Notes: generated by a model from the sequence alone, not told the origin. A stretch of DNA of 64,000 nt from Succinatimonas sp. UBA7265 (GCA_002473165.1 DKSD01000088.1:4175-68174), one strand, 5' to 3'; positions 17,729 through 27,148 are shown, counted from the first letter of the stretch. A program made the numbers and translations.

Positions 17729-18964
17729 ATGAAAGAACCTAACCTTGATGCCATGGGCTGGAACGCGCCGCGTCACAGCCGGGATGACAGCGGGAACGAG
17801 CCGGAGAAAGATCCCTGGGGGCGCGACAACCCGCCGCGCAATGACAGCGATCCGCTCGCCGCGGTGCTGGGCTTTTTAAAGAAGGTTTTCGGACAGGGGC
17901 GCGGGCGCGGCAGCGGCAAAAAACGCAGCCCGGGCTCGTTTGTGGGCGCAGTTGCAGGCCTGGTGATCGCCGGCATCGTCGTGTCGGGCTTTTACACCGT
18001 GCGCGAGGCCGAGCGCGGCGTGGTGCTGCGCTTTGGCAAGATCTATGACGTCTCGGATCCGGGATTGCGTTGGAAGATCCCGGTTGTCGACAGCGTGAAC
18101 GTCGTCGACATCGAGCAGGTGCGCGCCCTGCAGTCCTCAGGCACCATGCTGACGCAGGACGAGAACGTCGTGATCGTGGAGATGGACGTCCAGTACCGTA
18201 TCTCCGATCCGATCAAATACCTCTACTCGACCACCGATCCTGACCATACGCTGCTGGAGGCCACGGACAGCGCGCTGCGCTATGTCATCGGCCATACGCT
18301 CATGGATGACATCCTCACCTCAGGCCGCGAGATGGTGCGCCAGAACACCCGCGAGCTCTTAACGTCGATCATCGAGCCTTATAACACCGGCCTTTCCATC
18401 GTCGACGTGAACTTCCTGCCCGCCCGCGCCCCGGATCAGGTCAAGGCGGCATTCGATGACGCCATCTCCGCGCAGGAGGACGAGCAGCGCTACAAACGCG
18501 AGGCCGAGGCCTACGCCAACGAGGTGCTGCCCAAAGCCGACGGCAAGGTGCAGCGCATCCGCCAGGAGGCCGAGGCCTACCGCTCGCAGGTCGTGTTAAA
18601 CGCTCAGGGCGAGGTGGCGCGCTTTGAGAAAGTGCTGCCTGAGTATGAAAAAGCCCCGGAGATCACGCGCCAGCGTATCTACTTTGAGACCATGGAACAG
18701 GTCATGGGCAAGTCGCGCAAGGTGATCCTCGATACGCCGGAGGGCACGTCGCCGGTCATTTACCTGCCGCTGCCCAAAGATCTCGAGCAGGGGGAGGAGA
18801 GCGGCGGGGACGACGCGTCGGTCTCCGAACTGCGCGAGGAGGCTTTAAAGAAAGCCGCCGAAAGCGCGCAGCGCAGCAGCACCCAGAGCCAGGATACGGA
18901 GCAAAAGGCGCAGCGCCGCGGCTACCCTCCGCTTAACGGCACGGGTTACGGCCAGAGGAACTGA
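17729..18964 (+). CDS. hflK: FtsH protease modulator HflK
   Basis: HflK forms, with HflC, a large membrane cage around the FtsH protease. From the ATG at 17729 the 411 residues have a Gly/Asp-rich cytoplasmic N-terminus, one membrane segment (about 66-88, SFVGAVAGLVIAGIVVSGF), an SPFH/band-7 domain and a C-terminal coiled coil. The longer frame from 17669 starts inside the hflX-hflK gap and adds unrelated residues. It is 12 nt ahead of hflC. Confidence 0.95.
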   Translation: MKEPNLDAMGWNAPRHSRDDSGNEPEKDPWGRDNPPRNDSDPLAAVLGFLKKVFGQGRGRGSGKKRSPGSFVGAVAGLVIAGIVVSGFYTVREAERGVVLRFGKIYDVSDPGLRWKIPVVDSVNVVDIEQVRALQSSGTMLTQDENVVIVEMDVQYRISDPIKYLYSTTDPDHTLLEATDSALRYVIGHTLMDDILTSGREMVRQNTRELLTSIIEPYNTGLSIVDVNFLPARAPDQVKAAFDDAISAQEDEQRYKREAEAYANEVLPKADGKVQRIRQEAEAYRSQVVLNAQGEVARFEKVLPEYEKAPEITRQRIYFETMEQVMGKSRKVILDTPEGTSPVIYLPLPKDLEQGEESGGDDASVSELREEALKKAAESAQRSSTQSQDTEQKAQRRGYPPLNGTGYGQRN

Positions 18965-18976
18965 GGAGGTTTAAAC

Positions 18977-19966
18977 ATGAGAAACAACACCCTGAATTTC
19001 CTGATCGCAGGCCTCCTCGTTTTAGGCTTCGTGCTCTTTAACGCCCTCTATGTGGTGACCGAGGGCCAGGTCGGCATCGTCACCCGTTTTGGCAAAGTGC
19101 TGCGCGGCTCGGATGCCAAACTTGAAGTGATGCAGCCGGGGCTGCACTTTAAAGTCCCGTTTATCGACAAGGTGAAGATCCTCGATTCAAGGCTGCAGAC
19201 CATAGATCAGAGCGCCAATCGCTTCGTCACCTCCGAGAAGAAGGACGTGATCATCGACTCCTACGTCAAATGGCGCATCGAGGACGCGGCGACGTATTAC
19301 CTCACGACCGCCGGCGGCAACCGCCAGCAGGCCGAGGAACTGCTCTCCCGCAAGATCAACAACTCCCTGCGCTCGCAGATCGGCCGCCTGACCATCCACG
19401 AGATCGTCTCGGGGCAGGACTCCGAGCAGACGGAGGACGAGTTTGACAGCGCCAGGGCCGATGACACCACCGTCATGGGCTCGACAAAGCGCGACGAGGT
19501 CATGCAGAACGCGCTGCATGACATCGGCTCCTCGGCCCGTGATCTGGGCGTGAGCATCGTTGACGTGCGCATCAAGCAGATCAACCTCCCGCCTGAGGTC
19601 TCAAACTCCATCTATCAGCGCATGCGCGCCGAGCGTGACGCCGTGGCCAAGCTCCACCGCTCCCAGGGCCGCAAGGACGCCGAGGCCATCCGCGCCCAGG
19701 CCGACCGCGAGGTGACCGTCAAGATCGCCGAGGCCGAGAAAGCCTCGCGCACGCTGCGCGGCGACGGTGACGCCGAGGCCGTGAAGATCTACGCCGACGC
19801 CTACACCCGCAGCCCTGAGCTCTTTGAGTTCCTGCGCTCCATGGACGCTTACCGCAGTTCCATGACCAAGGGCCGCGACGTGCTGGTCTTAAAGCCGGAC
19901 AGCGACTTCTTCCGCTTCTTCGGCAGCTTTGACGGCAAGGGTGCCCAGCATCCGCAGCATCCTTAA
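18977..19966 (+). CDS. hflC: FtsH protease modulator HflC
   Basis: HflC is the second subunit of the HflKC cage. The 329 residues begin with one membrane anchor (about 8-27), followed by an SPFH domain (EGQVGIVTRFGKVL) and a helical region rich in Ala and Glu (about 215-265). GAGG precedes the ATG. A perfect terminator hairpin follows at 19975-19998. Confidence 0.95.
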   Translation: MRNNTLNFLIAGLLVLGFVLFNALYVVTEGQVGIVTRFGKVLRGSDAKLEVMQPGLHFKVPFIDKVKILDSRLQTIDQSANRFVTSEKKDVIIDSYVKWRIEDAATYYLTTAGGNRQQAEELLSRKINNSLRSQIGRLTIHEIVSGQDSEQTEDEFDSARADDTTVMGSTKRDEVMQNALHDIGSSARDLGVSIVDVRIKQINLPPEVSNSIYQRMRAERDAVAKLHRSQGRKDAEAIRAQADREVTVKIAEAEKASRTLRGDGDAEAVKIYADAYTRSPELFEFLRSMDAYRSSMTKGRDVLVLKPDSDFFRFFGSFDGKGAQHPQHP

Positions 19967-19974
19967 ATAACTTT

Positions 19975-19998
19975 AAAATCCCGCCGCGGCGGGATTTT
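19975..19998 (+). terminator. Rho-independent terminator after hflC
   Basis: A perfect GC-rich inverted repeat (ATCCCGCC/GGCGGGAT core) flanked by A4 and T4 ends the hfq-hflC transcript before purA. Confidence 0.8.
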
Positions 19999-20061
19999 AA
20001 ATGGGGAATTTATTGTCAGTAACTGCCCCGGCAGCACCGGGGTTATGAGGAAATATCAAAA

Positions 20062-21360
20062 ATGCCTAAGAACGTGATTGTGCTCGGCACCCAGTGGGGC
20101 GATGAAGGCAAGGGCAAGATCGCCGATCTCCTGACTTCCAAGGCTAATGTGGTCGTGCGCAGCCAGGGCGGCAACAACGCCGGCCACACGCTGGTGGTCG
20201 GCGACAAAAAAGTCGTCGTCCGCCTCGTCCCCTCGGGGATCATGCACCCTGAATGCCGCTGCCTCATCGGCTCAGGCGTCGTCGTCAACCCCGTGGCGCT
20301 GTTTGAGGAGATCGCCGAGCTCAAGGCGGCCGGGATCCCGGACGCCGAGGAGCGCATCACCGTCAACGGCTCCTGCTCGCTGCTGCTGCCGATCCATCCT
20401 GCCATAGACAAAGCTTCCGAGGCCGCCCGCGGCAAGGGCGCCATCGGCACTACCGGCCGCGGCATTGGCCCGTGCTATGAGGACAAGGTGGCCCGCCGCG
20501 GCGTGCGCGTAGGCGATCTCAGGCACATGGATTACTTCACGGAAAAATTAAAGCGCCTGCTCGACTACCGCAACTTCATGCTCAAAAATTACTTCCATGC
20601 CCCTGAGGTTTCTTTTGAGTCGGTCATGGAGCAGGTTGAAGGCTACCGTGAGCGTTTGCTGAAGATGGAAGGGGACGTCTCCGACATCCTCGCCCGCGCT
20701 CGCGCCGAGGGCAAAAAGATCCTCTTTGAAGGCGCCCAGGGCACGTTCCTTGACATCGACTTTGGCACCTACCCTTATGTCACGTCCTCTAACACGACCG
20801 CAGGCGGCTGTGTCACCGGCTCCGGCGCCGGCCCGCTGGCTGTCGATTACGTGCTGGGCATTGCCAAGGTCTACACGACCCGCGTAGGCGGCGGCCCGTA
20901 TCCTACGGAGCTTAAAGACGAGACCGGCGAGCACATCCGCCAGCGCGGCAAGGAGTTTGGCGCCGTGACCGGGCGCCCGCGCCGCACCGGCTGGTTTGAC
21001 GCCGTGGCCATGCACCGCAGCGCCGTGCTCAATTCGCTCTCAGGCCTGGCGCTCATGAAGCTCGACGTCTTAGACGATCTCGATGAGGTGAAGATCTGCA
21101 CGGCCTACCGCCATCCGGACGGCTCGGTCACGACGCTCCCGCCGTTCTCAGGCTTTGATTATGAAGGCGTGGAGCCGGTCTACGAGACCATGGAAGGCTG
21201 GAAGAGCAGCACGTTCGGGATCACCTCCTGGGATAAACTGCCTTTAAACGCGCAAAAATACATCAGGCGCCTTGAGGAACTCTCCGGCGTGAAAGTCGCG
21301 ATCCTCTCCACGGGCCCTGAGCGCGGCCAGACCATCATGCTCAGCGATCCTTTCGCCTGA
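20062..21360 (+). CDS. purA: Adenylosuccinate synthase
   Basis: PurA joins IMP and aspartate with GTP in AMP synthesis. The 432 residues have the GTP-binding QWGDEGKGK near the N-terminus, GNNAGHT, and GAQGTFLDIDFGTYP. GAGGAAAT stands before the ATG. It is flanked by two terminators, so it is likely transcribed on its own. Confidence 0.97.
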   Translation: MPKNVIVLGTQWGDEGKGKIADLLTSKANVVVRSQGGNNAGHTLVVGDKKVVVRLVPSGIMHPECRCLIGSGVVVNPVALFEEIAELKAAGIPDAEERITVNGSCSLLLPIHPAIDKASEAARGKGAIGTTGRGIGPCYEDKVARRGVRVGDLRHMDYFTEKLKRLLDYRNFMLKNYFHAPEVSFESVMEQVEGYRERLLKMEGDVSDILARARAEGKKILFEGAQGTFLDIDFGTYPYVTSSNTTAGGCVTGSGAGPLAVDYVLGIAKVYTTRVGGGPYPTELKDETGEHIRQRGKEFGAVTGRPRRTGWFDAVAMHRSAVLNSLSGLALMKLDVLDDLDEVKICTAYRHPDGSVTTLPPFSGFDYEGVEPVYETMEGWKSSTFGITSWDKLPLNAQKYIRRLEELSGVKVAILSTGPERGQTIMLSDPFA

Positions 21361-21370
21361 TTTTGGGCAA

Positions 21371-21408
21371 AAAAGCGCCGGGCGGCTTTAGAACCGCCCG
21401 GCGCTTTT
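21371..21408. terminator. Bidirectional terminator between purA and DeoR gene
   Basis: A 15-bp stem (AAAAGCGCCGGGCGG / CCGCCCGGCGCTTTT) with an 8-nt loop and T-runs on both strands separates the convergent purA and DeoR genes. Confidence 0.85.
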
Positions 21409-21432
21409 ATTTTGGCGCTTTTATTTTGTGGA

Positions 21433-22239
21433 TTAGTGCTGCAGCGCGCCCCATTCCTTTGAGGCGATGGTGATCTCCGTGCCGCTGCGGCGGATCGCCG
21501 CCAAAAGCTCCTCATCTGCCGGGTACATGTCCGTGACGAGACGGCTGATGCGGTTCCAGCCTGCATATACGGAGACGGAGTCGCGGCAGATCTTGGAGTG
21601 GTCGGCCACGACTATGGTCTTGGAGGCGCGGGAGACCATGCACAGGTAGGTCTGCGCGATGTCGGCGTCGGCATTGCTCACGCCCTCGGCCGTAAAGCCC
21701 GAGCAGCCTAAGATCGCGTAATTGGCGAACACCCCGTTTAAGTAGTTCACGGTTTCCGCCCCCCACACGCATTTCTCGTCATCGCTGTAGAGCCCCGGCG
21801 CCAGGTGCACCTTGAACGTGGGGTTTTGCGCCAGAGCCGAGGCGATGAGCGGGCTGTCCGTAAAGCAGACGAGCTTCTTTTTCTCGGCGGCCAGGCGCAC
21901 GGCCGCGTGGAACGTCGTGGAGCCGCTGCCGATGATCAGCACTTCGCCGTCGTTTATCAGCGTGCACAGCGCCGCGGCGATGTGCTCGCGATCGGCCGCG
22001 TACAGGCTGTCGCGCTCGGCGTACTTGGGCTCAGGCTCCAAAGGCCGCGCCGCGCCGCCGTAAGTGCGGGAGATCAGGCCGCGCTCGTTGAGCTCTGCCA
22101 GATCGCGGCGGATGGTTTCCGTGGAGACCCCGATGTCCGAGGCCAGTTCCGAGACGCGCAGCGCCGGCATGCCGCGAAGTTTGGCGGTGATCAGATTGTG
22201 GCGCTCTGATTTGGTAAGTTTGCCGTTTTTCCGGCCCAT
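21433..22239 (-). CDS. DeoR/GlpR family transcriptional regulator
   Basis: This 268-residue repressor has the DeoR helix-turn-helix (LRVSELASDIGVSTETIRRDLAELNERGLI, about 27-56) and a sugar-isomerase-like DeoR sensor domain with GSGSTTF. Such proteins usually sense a phosphorylated metabolite. It lies 99 nt downstream of the PotC-like gene in the same direction, behind a hairpin and a -10 TATAAT (minus strand, 22274-22279), so it may have its own promoter. GTTGCAGGTGCCAA at 22261-22274, just after that -10, resembles the GTTGCA-N2-TGCAAC element upstream of the PLP enzyme. It is a candidate regulator of the amine-uptake genes next door. Confidence 0.88.
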   Translation of the reverse strand: MGRKNGKLTKSERHNLITAKLRGMPALRVSELASDIGVSTETIRRDLAELNERGLISRTYGGAARPLEPEPKYAERDSLYAADREHIAAALCTLINDGEVLIIGSGSTTFHAAVRLAAEKKKLVCFTDSPLIASALAQNPTFKVHLAPGLYSDDEKCVWGAETVNYLNGVFANYAILGCSGFTAEGVSNADADIAQTYLCMVSRASKTIVVADHSKICRDSVSVYAGWNRISRLVTDMYPADEELLAAIRRSGTEITIASKEWGALQH

Positions 22240-22273
22240 GGTCAGGCCTCCTGATTAAATGTTGCAGGTGCCA

Positions 22274-22310
22274 ATTATACTGAGAGTTTTTTGGGGGATC
22301 CTTGCCGGCG
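22274..22310 (-). promoter_or_regulatory. Probable promoter of the DeoR gene
   Basis: On the minus strand a perfect TATAAT lies at 22279-22274, 35 nt before the start codon at 22239. Upstream is the tail of a GC hairpin (GCCGGCG/CGCCGGC around 22303-22333) without a T-run. No good -35 is visible. Confidence 0.4.
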
Positions 22311-22338
22311 CTCGTAAAACGCGGCGCCGGCTCGGAGA

Positions 22339-23151
22339 TCAGCTGTTGCGGGAGCGGGCCTTTCTGATGAAGTAGACCGCGGCGCCGCCTGCGATCATCA
22401 CGACTGCCGCAGCGAGCGTGCTCATGGTGCCCAGCGTCGGGACCATGGGGCTGTAGCCTGCGACCATCTTGGAGTACAGCCACTTAGGCACGGTGTTGTC
22501 GATGCCGGTCGTGTACAGCGAGAGCGGGAAGTTGCCCCAGGAGAGCAGGAAGGCAAAGAGCATGCCTGACCACACACCCGGCCAGAGCACCGGCAGCGTC
22601 ACCATGCGGAAGATCTGGAACCTGCTGGCGCCAAGATCGCGCGCCGCGTCCTCAAGGGCGGGGTCAAAGCCGTAGACGGCGATCGCGATGACCAGGGTGA
22701 CGATCGGGGTGATCCACACGAGGTGGGCAAAGGCCGCGGTCTTCCAGGAAAGCGGCACGCCGATGGAGTTGAACCACAACAGCAGCGCCAGCCCCAGCAC
22801 CGGCTGCGGGAAGAAGATCGGCAGCAATATGGCTTTTTGGAAGAACTTCTTGCCTTTCCAGTCATAGCGGGCGAACGCCAGGGCGCCGCAGAAGGCGATC
22901 ACCGTGGAGATGATGGTCACGGCGAAGGCGATCACCAGCGAGTTGCGTACGAGCTCGCCGATCTCCATGGAGTTGAACGTCTTGACCCACCAGTCCATGG
23001 ACCAGCGCTTGATGGGGAAGCTGAAATAACGGCTCTTGGAGAGCGAGGAGAGCGCGTCGCAGATCACCGGCAGGTAGATGAAGATCAGGACGATGACGGT
23101 CCAGACCCGGATGAAATCGCGTGCGGCGCGAGACTGTCTGGTGTTTTCCAT
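22339..23151 (-). CDS. ABC transporter permease, PotC-like
   Basis: This is a 270-residue inner-membrane permease with about six membrane segments and the EAA-like loop DAARDLGASRFQIFRMVTLPVLWPG. It pairs with the PotB-like permease encoded 13 nt upstream, and both are fed by the ATPase before them. The family imports polyamines and related cationic or zwitterionic amines. It is the third gene of the operon. The substrate cannot be read from sequence; the nearby kinases and binding proteins suggest an amino alcohol or polyamine. Confidence 0.88.
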   Translation of the reverse strand: MENTRQSRAARDFIRVWTVIVLIFIYLPVICDALSSLSKSRYFSFPIKRWSMDWWVKTFNSMEIGELVRNSLVIAFAVTIISTVIAFCGALAFARYDWKGKKFFQKAILLPIFFPQPVLGLALLLWFNSIGVPLSWKTAAFAHLVWITPIVTLVIAIAVYGFDPALEDAARDLGASRFQIFRMVTLPVLWPGVWSGMLFAFLLSWGNFPLSLYTTGIDNTVPKWLYSKMVAGYSPMVPTLGTMSTLAAAVVMIAGGAAVYFIRKARSRNS

Positions 23152-23164
23152 GATAATTCCTCCT

Positions 23165-24067
23165 TTACGCGCGGCCTAAGATCTTGTCGAGATCGATCTT
23201 GCGGAAGGCGTAGATCGTAAGCGCGCCGATGATGAAGGTGAGCGTGACGGCGAACGCTGCGCCCATCGGCCAGTTCTGCGAGTAGCTGAAGGCGACGTTG
23301 ACCTCGTTGGTCACGACCATCACGGACTCGCCGCCGACGATCTTCGATTCAGCCACGGCGCCTGCCGAGAGCACGAACGTCAGCAGCATGCCGATGAGCA
23401 CGCCCGGCATGGCCAAAGGCAGCTCGATCTCGCGCCAGGTGCGAAAACGGCTGGCGCCCAAATCGCGCGCGGCCGTGATGAGATCAGGCGGCACGAGCGC
23501 CACGCCCAGCACGATCGGGAAGAGCATGTAGGGCAGGTAGGTGTACACCATGCCAAAAGCGGTCATGCCCGGAGTGTAGAGCACGTCCGGCCCCTGGCCG
23601 TTTAACAGCGCCAGCGTGCCGTCTAAGATGCCCTTTTTTGTGAAGAAGAGGATCCAGCCGTAGAGGCGGACGTTCTCGGACACGAACATCGGGAACACGG
23701 AGAGCACGGAGACGGCCAAAGAGCCCATGCGCCCGAAGACGCGCACCATGCCCACGGCCACGGGGTAGCAGATCGGCACAAGGATCGCCGTGGTGAACGC
23801 GGCAAGGCCGATTGACCAGGCAAAGGACTTCCACACCGAGCCCTCAAAGAGCGCGGCGAAGTTTGCAAGCGAGAAGCTCGTGAAAGCCGTAAAGGATTTA
23901 GGCTCGGCCACGGAGAAGCCTGCGACCATGGCGAGCGGGGCGATAAAGCCCAGCAGCATCAGGATGTACACCGGCATGGCGCAGCGGCCGCCTTTTGAGG
24001 CTATGAGATCCTGGATCCTCGCAATCAGCGAAGGCTTCGCGATTTTTTCAGCGTTTTTATCGGACAT
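23165..24067 (-). CDS. ABC transporter permease, PotB-like
   Basis: This is a 300-residue permease with six or so membrane segments and the loop TAARDLGASRFRTWREIELPLAMPG that docks on the ATPase. The N-terminal 35 residues are cytoplasmic and charged. It lies 3 nt after the ATPase gene and 13 nt before the PotC-like gene, so all three form one operon transcribed leftward. Confidence 0.88.
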   Translation of the reverse strand: MSDKNAEKIAKPSLIARIQDLIASKGGRCAMPVYILMLLGFIAPLAMVAGFSVAEPKSFTAFTSFSLANFAALFEGSVWKSFAWSIGLAAFTTAILVPICYPVAVGMVRVFGRMGSLAVSVLSVFPMFVSENVRLYGWILFFTKKGILDGTLALLNGQGPDVLYTPGMTAFGMVYTYLPYMLFPIVLGVALVPPDLITAARDLGASRFRTWREIELPLAMPGVLIGMLLTFVLSAGAVAESKIVGGESVMVVTNEVNVAFSYSQNWPMGAAFAVTLTFIIGALTIYAFRKIDLDKILGRA

Positions 24068-24070
24068 GGC

Positions 24071-25171
24071 TTACTCCTTGACGAAGATGGCGTCCTGGGC
24101 GTTCCAGCCTAACAGCACCTCGGAGGTGCCGTCGCCGCAGGCCCCGTGCGGCAGCTCCAGCGTGATCTCCTTTTTGCCGGACGTCAAAAGGTACTGCGAG
24201 CGCGAGCCCAAAGAGAACGAGTCGCGCAGCTTGCAGCGGATCACGTTGTCGGCCTCGGAGGGATCCTTGACGACCTTTAAGGATTCAGGGCGCACGATGA
24301 GTTTGCCTTCGAGCAGTTCCGGGGTCGGGGCGATCTTGATCTCCATGCCCGGGAAGTCCGGGCTTTCATAGCCGCCCTGCGGGCGGGCCTTGACCGGGAA
24401 GATGTTCGTGTCGCCGATGAACGAGGCCACAAACGAGCTGTTGGGGTGGCGGTAGATCTCCTCCGGAGTGCCGACCTGCTCGAGCACGCCCGAGCGCAGC
24501 ACGCCGACGCGGTCTGACATGAACATGGCCTCCTCGAGGGAGTGCGTGATGTAGATGAACGTCTTGCCGCTCTTGCGGTGGAGTTCTTTTAACTCGCGCT
24601 GCAGCGTCTTGCGCAGCTTGGCGTCTATGGCCGACAGCGGCTCGTCGAAGAGCAGGATCTCCGGATCGTAGGCGAAGGCGCGGGCGATGGCGACACGCTG
24701 GCGCTCGCCGCCTGAGCACTTCATGACGTTCTTGTCGTAGTACTTCTCAGGCAGGGCCACCATGTCCATGAGCTCCTGGGCGCGGTAGACGCGCTTGTCG
24801 CGGGGAATGCCCTTGATGCGCATCGGGAACTCGATGTTCTGGCCGACGGTCATGTGCGGGAACAGCGCGAGGAACTGGAACACCATGCAGGTCGGGCGCT
24901 TGTCAGGCGGCAGCGCTGAGATGCTCTTGCCGCCTAAGACGATGTCGCCGGTCGTCGGCTGATCCATGCCGGCGAGCATCTTGAGGATCGTGGTCTTGCC
25001 TGAGCCTGAAGGGCCGACGAGCGTGAAGAATTCGTTTTTGCGGATCTGCAGGTTTACGTCCTTGATGACAGGCACGCCGTCAAAGGAGCGGCAGACGTGC
25101 ACCAGATCAAGCAGTGTCGCCCCGGCCTTGATTTCGGGAACCTGATCTTCCTGGGTCTTTTTATCGGTCAT
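24071..25171 (-). CDS. ABC transporter ATP-binding protein, PotA-like
   Basis: The 366-residue ATPase drives import through the two downstream permeases. It has Walker A GPSGSGKTT, the signature CSGGERQRVAIARA (the usual LSGGQ is CSGGE), Walker B ILLFDEPLSAID, the switch His (ITHS), and a C-terminal TOBE domain (about 285-366) as in PotA. The ATG at 25171 has GGAGG 6 nt upstream; the frame could run to 25210 without a ribosome site. It lies 330 nt from the first binding-protein gene; the gap carries a conserved block also found at the binding-protein genes. Confidence 0.9.
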   Translation of the reverse strand: MTDKKTQEDQVPEIKAGATLLDLVHVCRSFDGVPVIKDVNLQIRKNEFFTLVGPSGSGKTTILKMLAGMDQPTTGDIVLGGKSISALPPDKRPTCMVFQFLALFPHMTVGQNIEFPMRIKGIPRDKRVYRAQELMDMVALPEKYYDKNVMKCSGGERQRVAIARAFAYDPEILLFDEPLSAIDAKLRKTLQRELKELHRKSGKTFIYITHSLEEAMFMSDRVGVLRSGVLEQVGTPEEIYRHPNSSFVASFIGDTNIFPVKARPQGGYESPDFPGMEIKIAPTPELLEGKLIVRPESLKVVKDPSEADNVIRCKLRDSFSLGSRSQYLLTSGKKEITLELPHGACGDGTSEVLLGWNAQDAIFVKE

Positions 25172-25220
25172 TTTTTCCTCCCGCGGATGCAGCCGTTTGC
25201 AATACGGCATTTTGCTTATT

Positions 25221-25245
25221 GGTAAAGACGGTGTTTTGCTTTACC
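25221..25245. promoter_or_regulatory. Inverted repeat upstream of the PotA-like gene
   Basis: GGTAAAG (25221-25227) and CTTTACC (25239-25245) form an inverted repeat with an 11-nt spacer, 50-75 nt before the start at 25171. It could be an operator for the transporter operon. Confidence 0.35.
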
Positions 25246-25268
25246 TTTACCTTAAACCGTAAATGTAA

Positions 25269-25304
25269 GAGGTACAACATCAGCATTTGAAACCACCACA
25301 AAAT
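25269..25304. promoter_or_regulatory. Conserved block, copy A (transporter operon)
   Basis: This is one of four copies of a roughly 35-nt block whose plus-strand consensus is GAGGTACAACA, then ATTTTG about 4 nt later, then ACCACAAT. The other copies are at 26768-26803, 28456-28490 and 30858-30893, between the binding-protein and kinase genes. It marks the transporter operon as part of the same regulon. The binding protein is unknown. Confidence 0.5.
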
Positions 25305-25465
25305 GCGGCTTTTCGCTTAGAAAATGTGCAGTGTTTTGGGAAAATCTGCTGAAAAATGTTGTGAGAACTTATTGAATATTAAATAAAAATATTGAAGTTT
25401 TGCGGTTTTGTGCTTTGAAAGTGCAACATCTGCCCAAAATCGGGGAAAACGTGCGCGATCTCACA

Positions 25466-25491
25466 AAAAGGCGGCCTTAAGGCCGCCTTTT
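25466..25491. terminator. Terminator after binding-protein gene 1
   Basis: The stem AAAAGGCGGCC / GGCCGCCTTTT with a TTAA loop lies just past the stop of the binding-protein gene (minus strand). Almost the same hairpin follows the other two binding-protein genes. Confidence 0.85.
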
Positions 25492-25501
25492 CAGAGCGCT
25501 T

Positions 25502-26629
25502 TTACCTCAGGCGCTTGGCTTCGACCATCAGGGCGTGGGCCTCATCGTAGTCGGGGACGATGTCGTAGGCGCCGCAGCGCGCCATCTCCTCCTCGAGCGT
25601 GTCGTACTGGATGATGTTGAGTTCTTCTTTCGTGAAGAGTTTTAAACACTCGGGATTGCCCATCTGGGTCACCGGGTTGAACGTGCCTTCGGCAAAGGCC
25701 ACGATGTGGGCGATGTCAGGTTTCTGCACCCATTTGAGGAAGTCCTGGGCCAAGGGTGAGATCTCAGGGTTGTTGACGACTGACGTGACCTCGACCCACA
25801 TGAGCGCGCCTTTTTTCGGGGAGATCGAGTAGATCTGATCGCCGCCGTCGGCGCGGGCGACGGAAGCGGTGTAGGTGCCGCCGGTGACGTAGGCGTAGAT
25901 ATCGCCGTTTACCAGAGCCTGGTTGATGGTGGCGACGTCGCCCACGACCTTGGCGTTCTTAAAGAGCACCTTGGCCGTCTCGCTGAACTTCTGCAGTTCC
26001 TCGGGCGTGTGCTTGCGGAACGGCTCGATGCCGGCGATGAGGAAGATGTGGAACACGTTCCAGTCGTCGGACTCGTTGATGCCGTAGTCAAAATCCGGCT
26101 TCTTGTCAGGAGACCACAGGTTCCAGCCCTCGTCCTCGGCCGTGGCCTTGGAGATCTTGTCGGTGTTTACGGTAAAGCTGTAGGGGCCAAAGCGCTGGAC
26201 CATGCCGATCAGATCTTTGCCGTCGAGCGAATGGGCCCAGGAGTACGGAGCCTTGAACGCCGGGAGCATCTTGTCAAAATAGGGTTCGAACTCATCCTTG
26301 GGCAAAGGCTTTATGAGCCCCTCGGGGTAGAGCACGCGGCGGGCCCAGGGGTTGTTGAGGTTTATGAGGTCCCAGATCTTCGTCTCGCCGGCGCGGACTT
26401 TGTTGACCATGGTCGGATCGTCGGTGGCGGACTCGGCCTTGACCGCGGCGCCGGTAAGCTTACGGTAAGGATCGAGCACCTGCGCGGAGTTGTAGCCCTC
26501 CCAGCACAGGATGTTGAGCTCTTTGTCGCGCGCGGCGAAGGCTTTTGAGGATAAGGCCAGAGGGCTTGCCGCGGCGGCGGCGCCCAGACCCAGGACTTTA
26601 AGCATGGAACGGCGGCTGATATCTTGCAT
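25502..26629 (-). CDS. PotD-like ABC substrate-binding protein, Tat-exported (paralog 1)
   Basis: This 375-residue periplasmic binding protein belongs to the PotD/PotF polyamine-binding family (ELNILCWEGYNSAQVLDPYRKLTG after the signal). The N-terminus has a Tat signal: SRRSMLK (twin arginine with Met at the usual Phe position), then a hydrophobic Ala-rich stretch and a cut near SKAFA. It is very similar in length and sequence to paralogs 2 and 3. Its neighbours include the PotABC-like transporter genes (downstream) and a shared promoter. Several residues in the ligand region differ among the paralogs, so they may bind different members of one ligand class. Confidence 0.85.
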   Translation of the reverse strand: MQDISRRSMLKVLGLGAAAAASPLALSSKAFAARDKELNILCWEGYNSAQVLDPYRKLTGAAVKAESATDDPTMVNKVRAGETKIWDLINLNNPWARRVLYPEGLIKPLPKDEFEPYFDKMLPAFKAPYSWAHSLDGKDLIGMVQRFGPYSFTVNTDKISKATAEDEGWNLWSPDKKPDFDYGINESDDWNVFHIFLIAGIEPFRKHTPEELQKFSETAKVLFKNAKVVGDVATINQALVNGDIYAYVTGGTYTASVARADGGDQIYSISPKKGALMWVEVTSVVNNPEISPLAQDFLKWVQKPDIAHIVAFAEGTFNPVTQMGNPECLKLFTKEELNIIQYDTLEEEMARCGAYDIVPDYDEAHALMVEAKRLR

Positions 26630-27148
26630 AACTCAAATCTCCCTAAAGGCGGTAACTGCCAGTGCTTTTATGCCGGAGTTTGTGGGAACTCAGTCATAAA
26701 GTGTGGTACTTTTACCATTAAAAACAGTGCATTGACTGCACACGCTCAAAATACCTCCCGAAAATTGGAGATACAACATAAAATTTGACGCGGATCACAA
26801 TGGTGAGCCGCGCAAGCCGAATAAAACCGGTTCGCTGCAAGAGCCGGGCGATCGCCTTCGCGGGCGCAAAAACGGCCGATCCAAGGGATTGGATCGCACG
26901 GCGGCGCCTGATAAAAAAAACTGCGCTTTTTTTACCTTTGATCTTTTGCAGGGCAGCGGGATCGCCATCGGGGTGCAAGACGGGTAAATATCGATTAACA
27001 CAATGAATTTCAAATAATTTATGTATAGATGGCCGGGAACGGCGCAGTTTTGAAGGAGCAAGAAAAACTGCCAAAAATGCCTGAGGTCTTGCAAAAAAAA
27101 GCGGTGATCGCCACAGGCGAGGCTGTGGAAGATCGGGCAAAAGGAGAG
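26630..27148. promoter_or_regulatory. 560-nt gap between binding-protein genes 1 and 2; regulatory block kept, kinase gene missing
   Basis: 26704-26749 holds the same two boxes as the other two cassettes (TGGTACTTTTACCA, then TTGACTGCACACGCTCAA) and 26768-26803 holds the conserved block, all upstream of binding-protein gene 1. In the other cassettes these are followed on the plus strand by a kinase gene. Here none is present: 26805-27148 contains no ORF or kinase-like sequence I can recognise. The -10 that precedes the kinases (TACTTT) is CTCCCG here. Confidence 0.55.

Noticed and set aside
20548..21015. Long minus-strand ORF inside purA
   Set aside because: purA is intact and complete on the other strand; the ORF is its shadow.
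26718..27140. ORFs in the gap between binding-protein genes 1 and 2, taken as a kinase remnant
   Set aside because: No kinase motif or alignable stretch was found; only the regulatory boxes are conserved, so only loss of the kinase is claimed.
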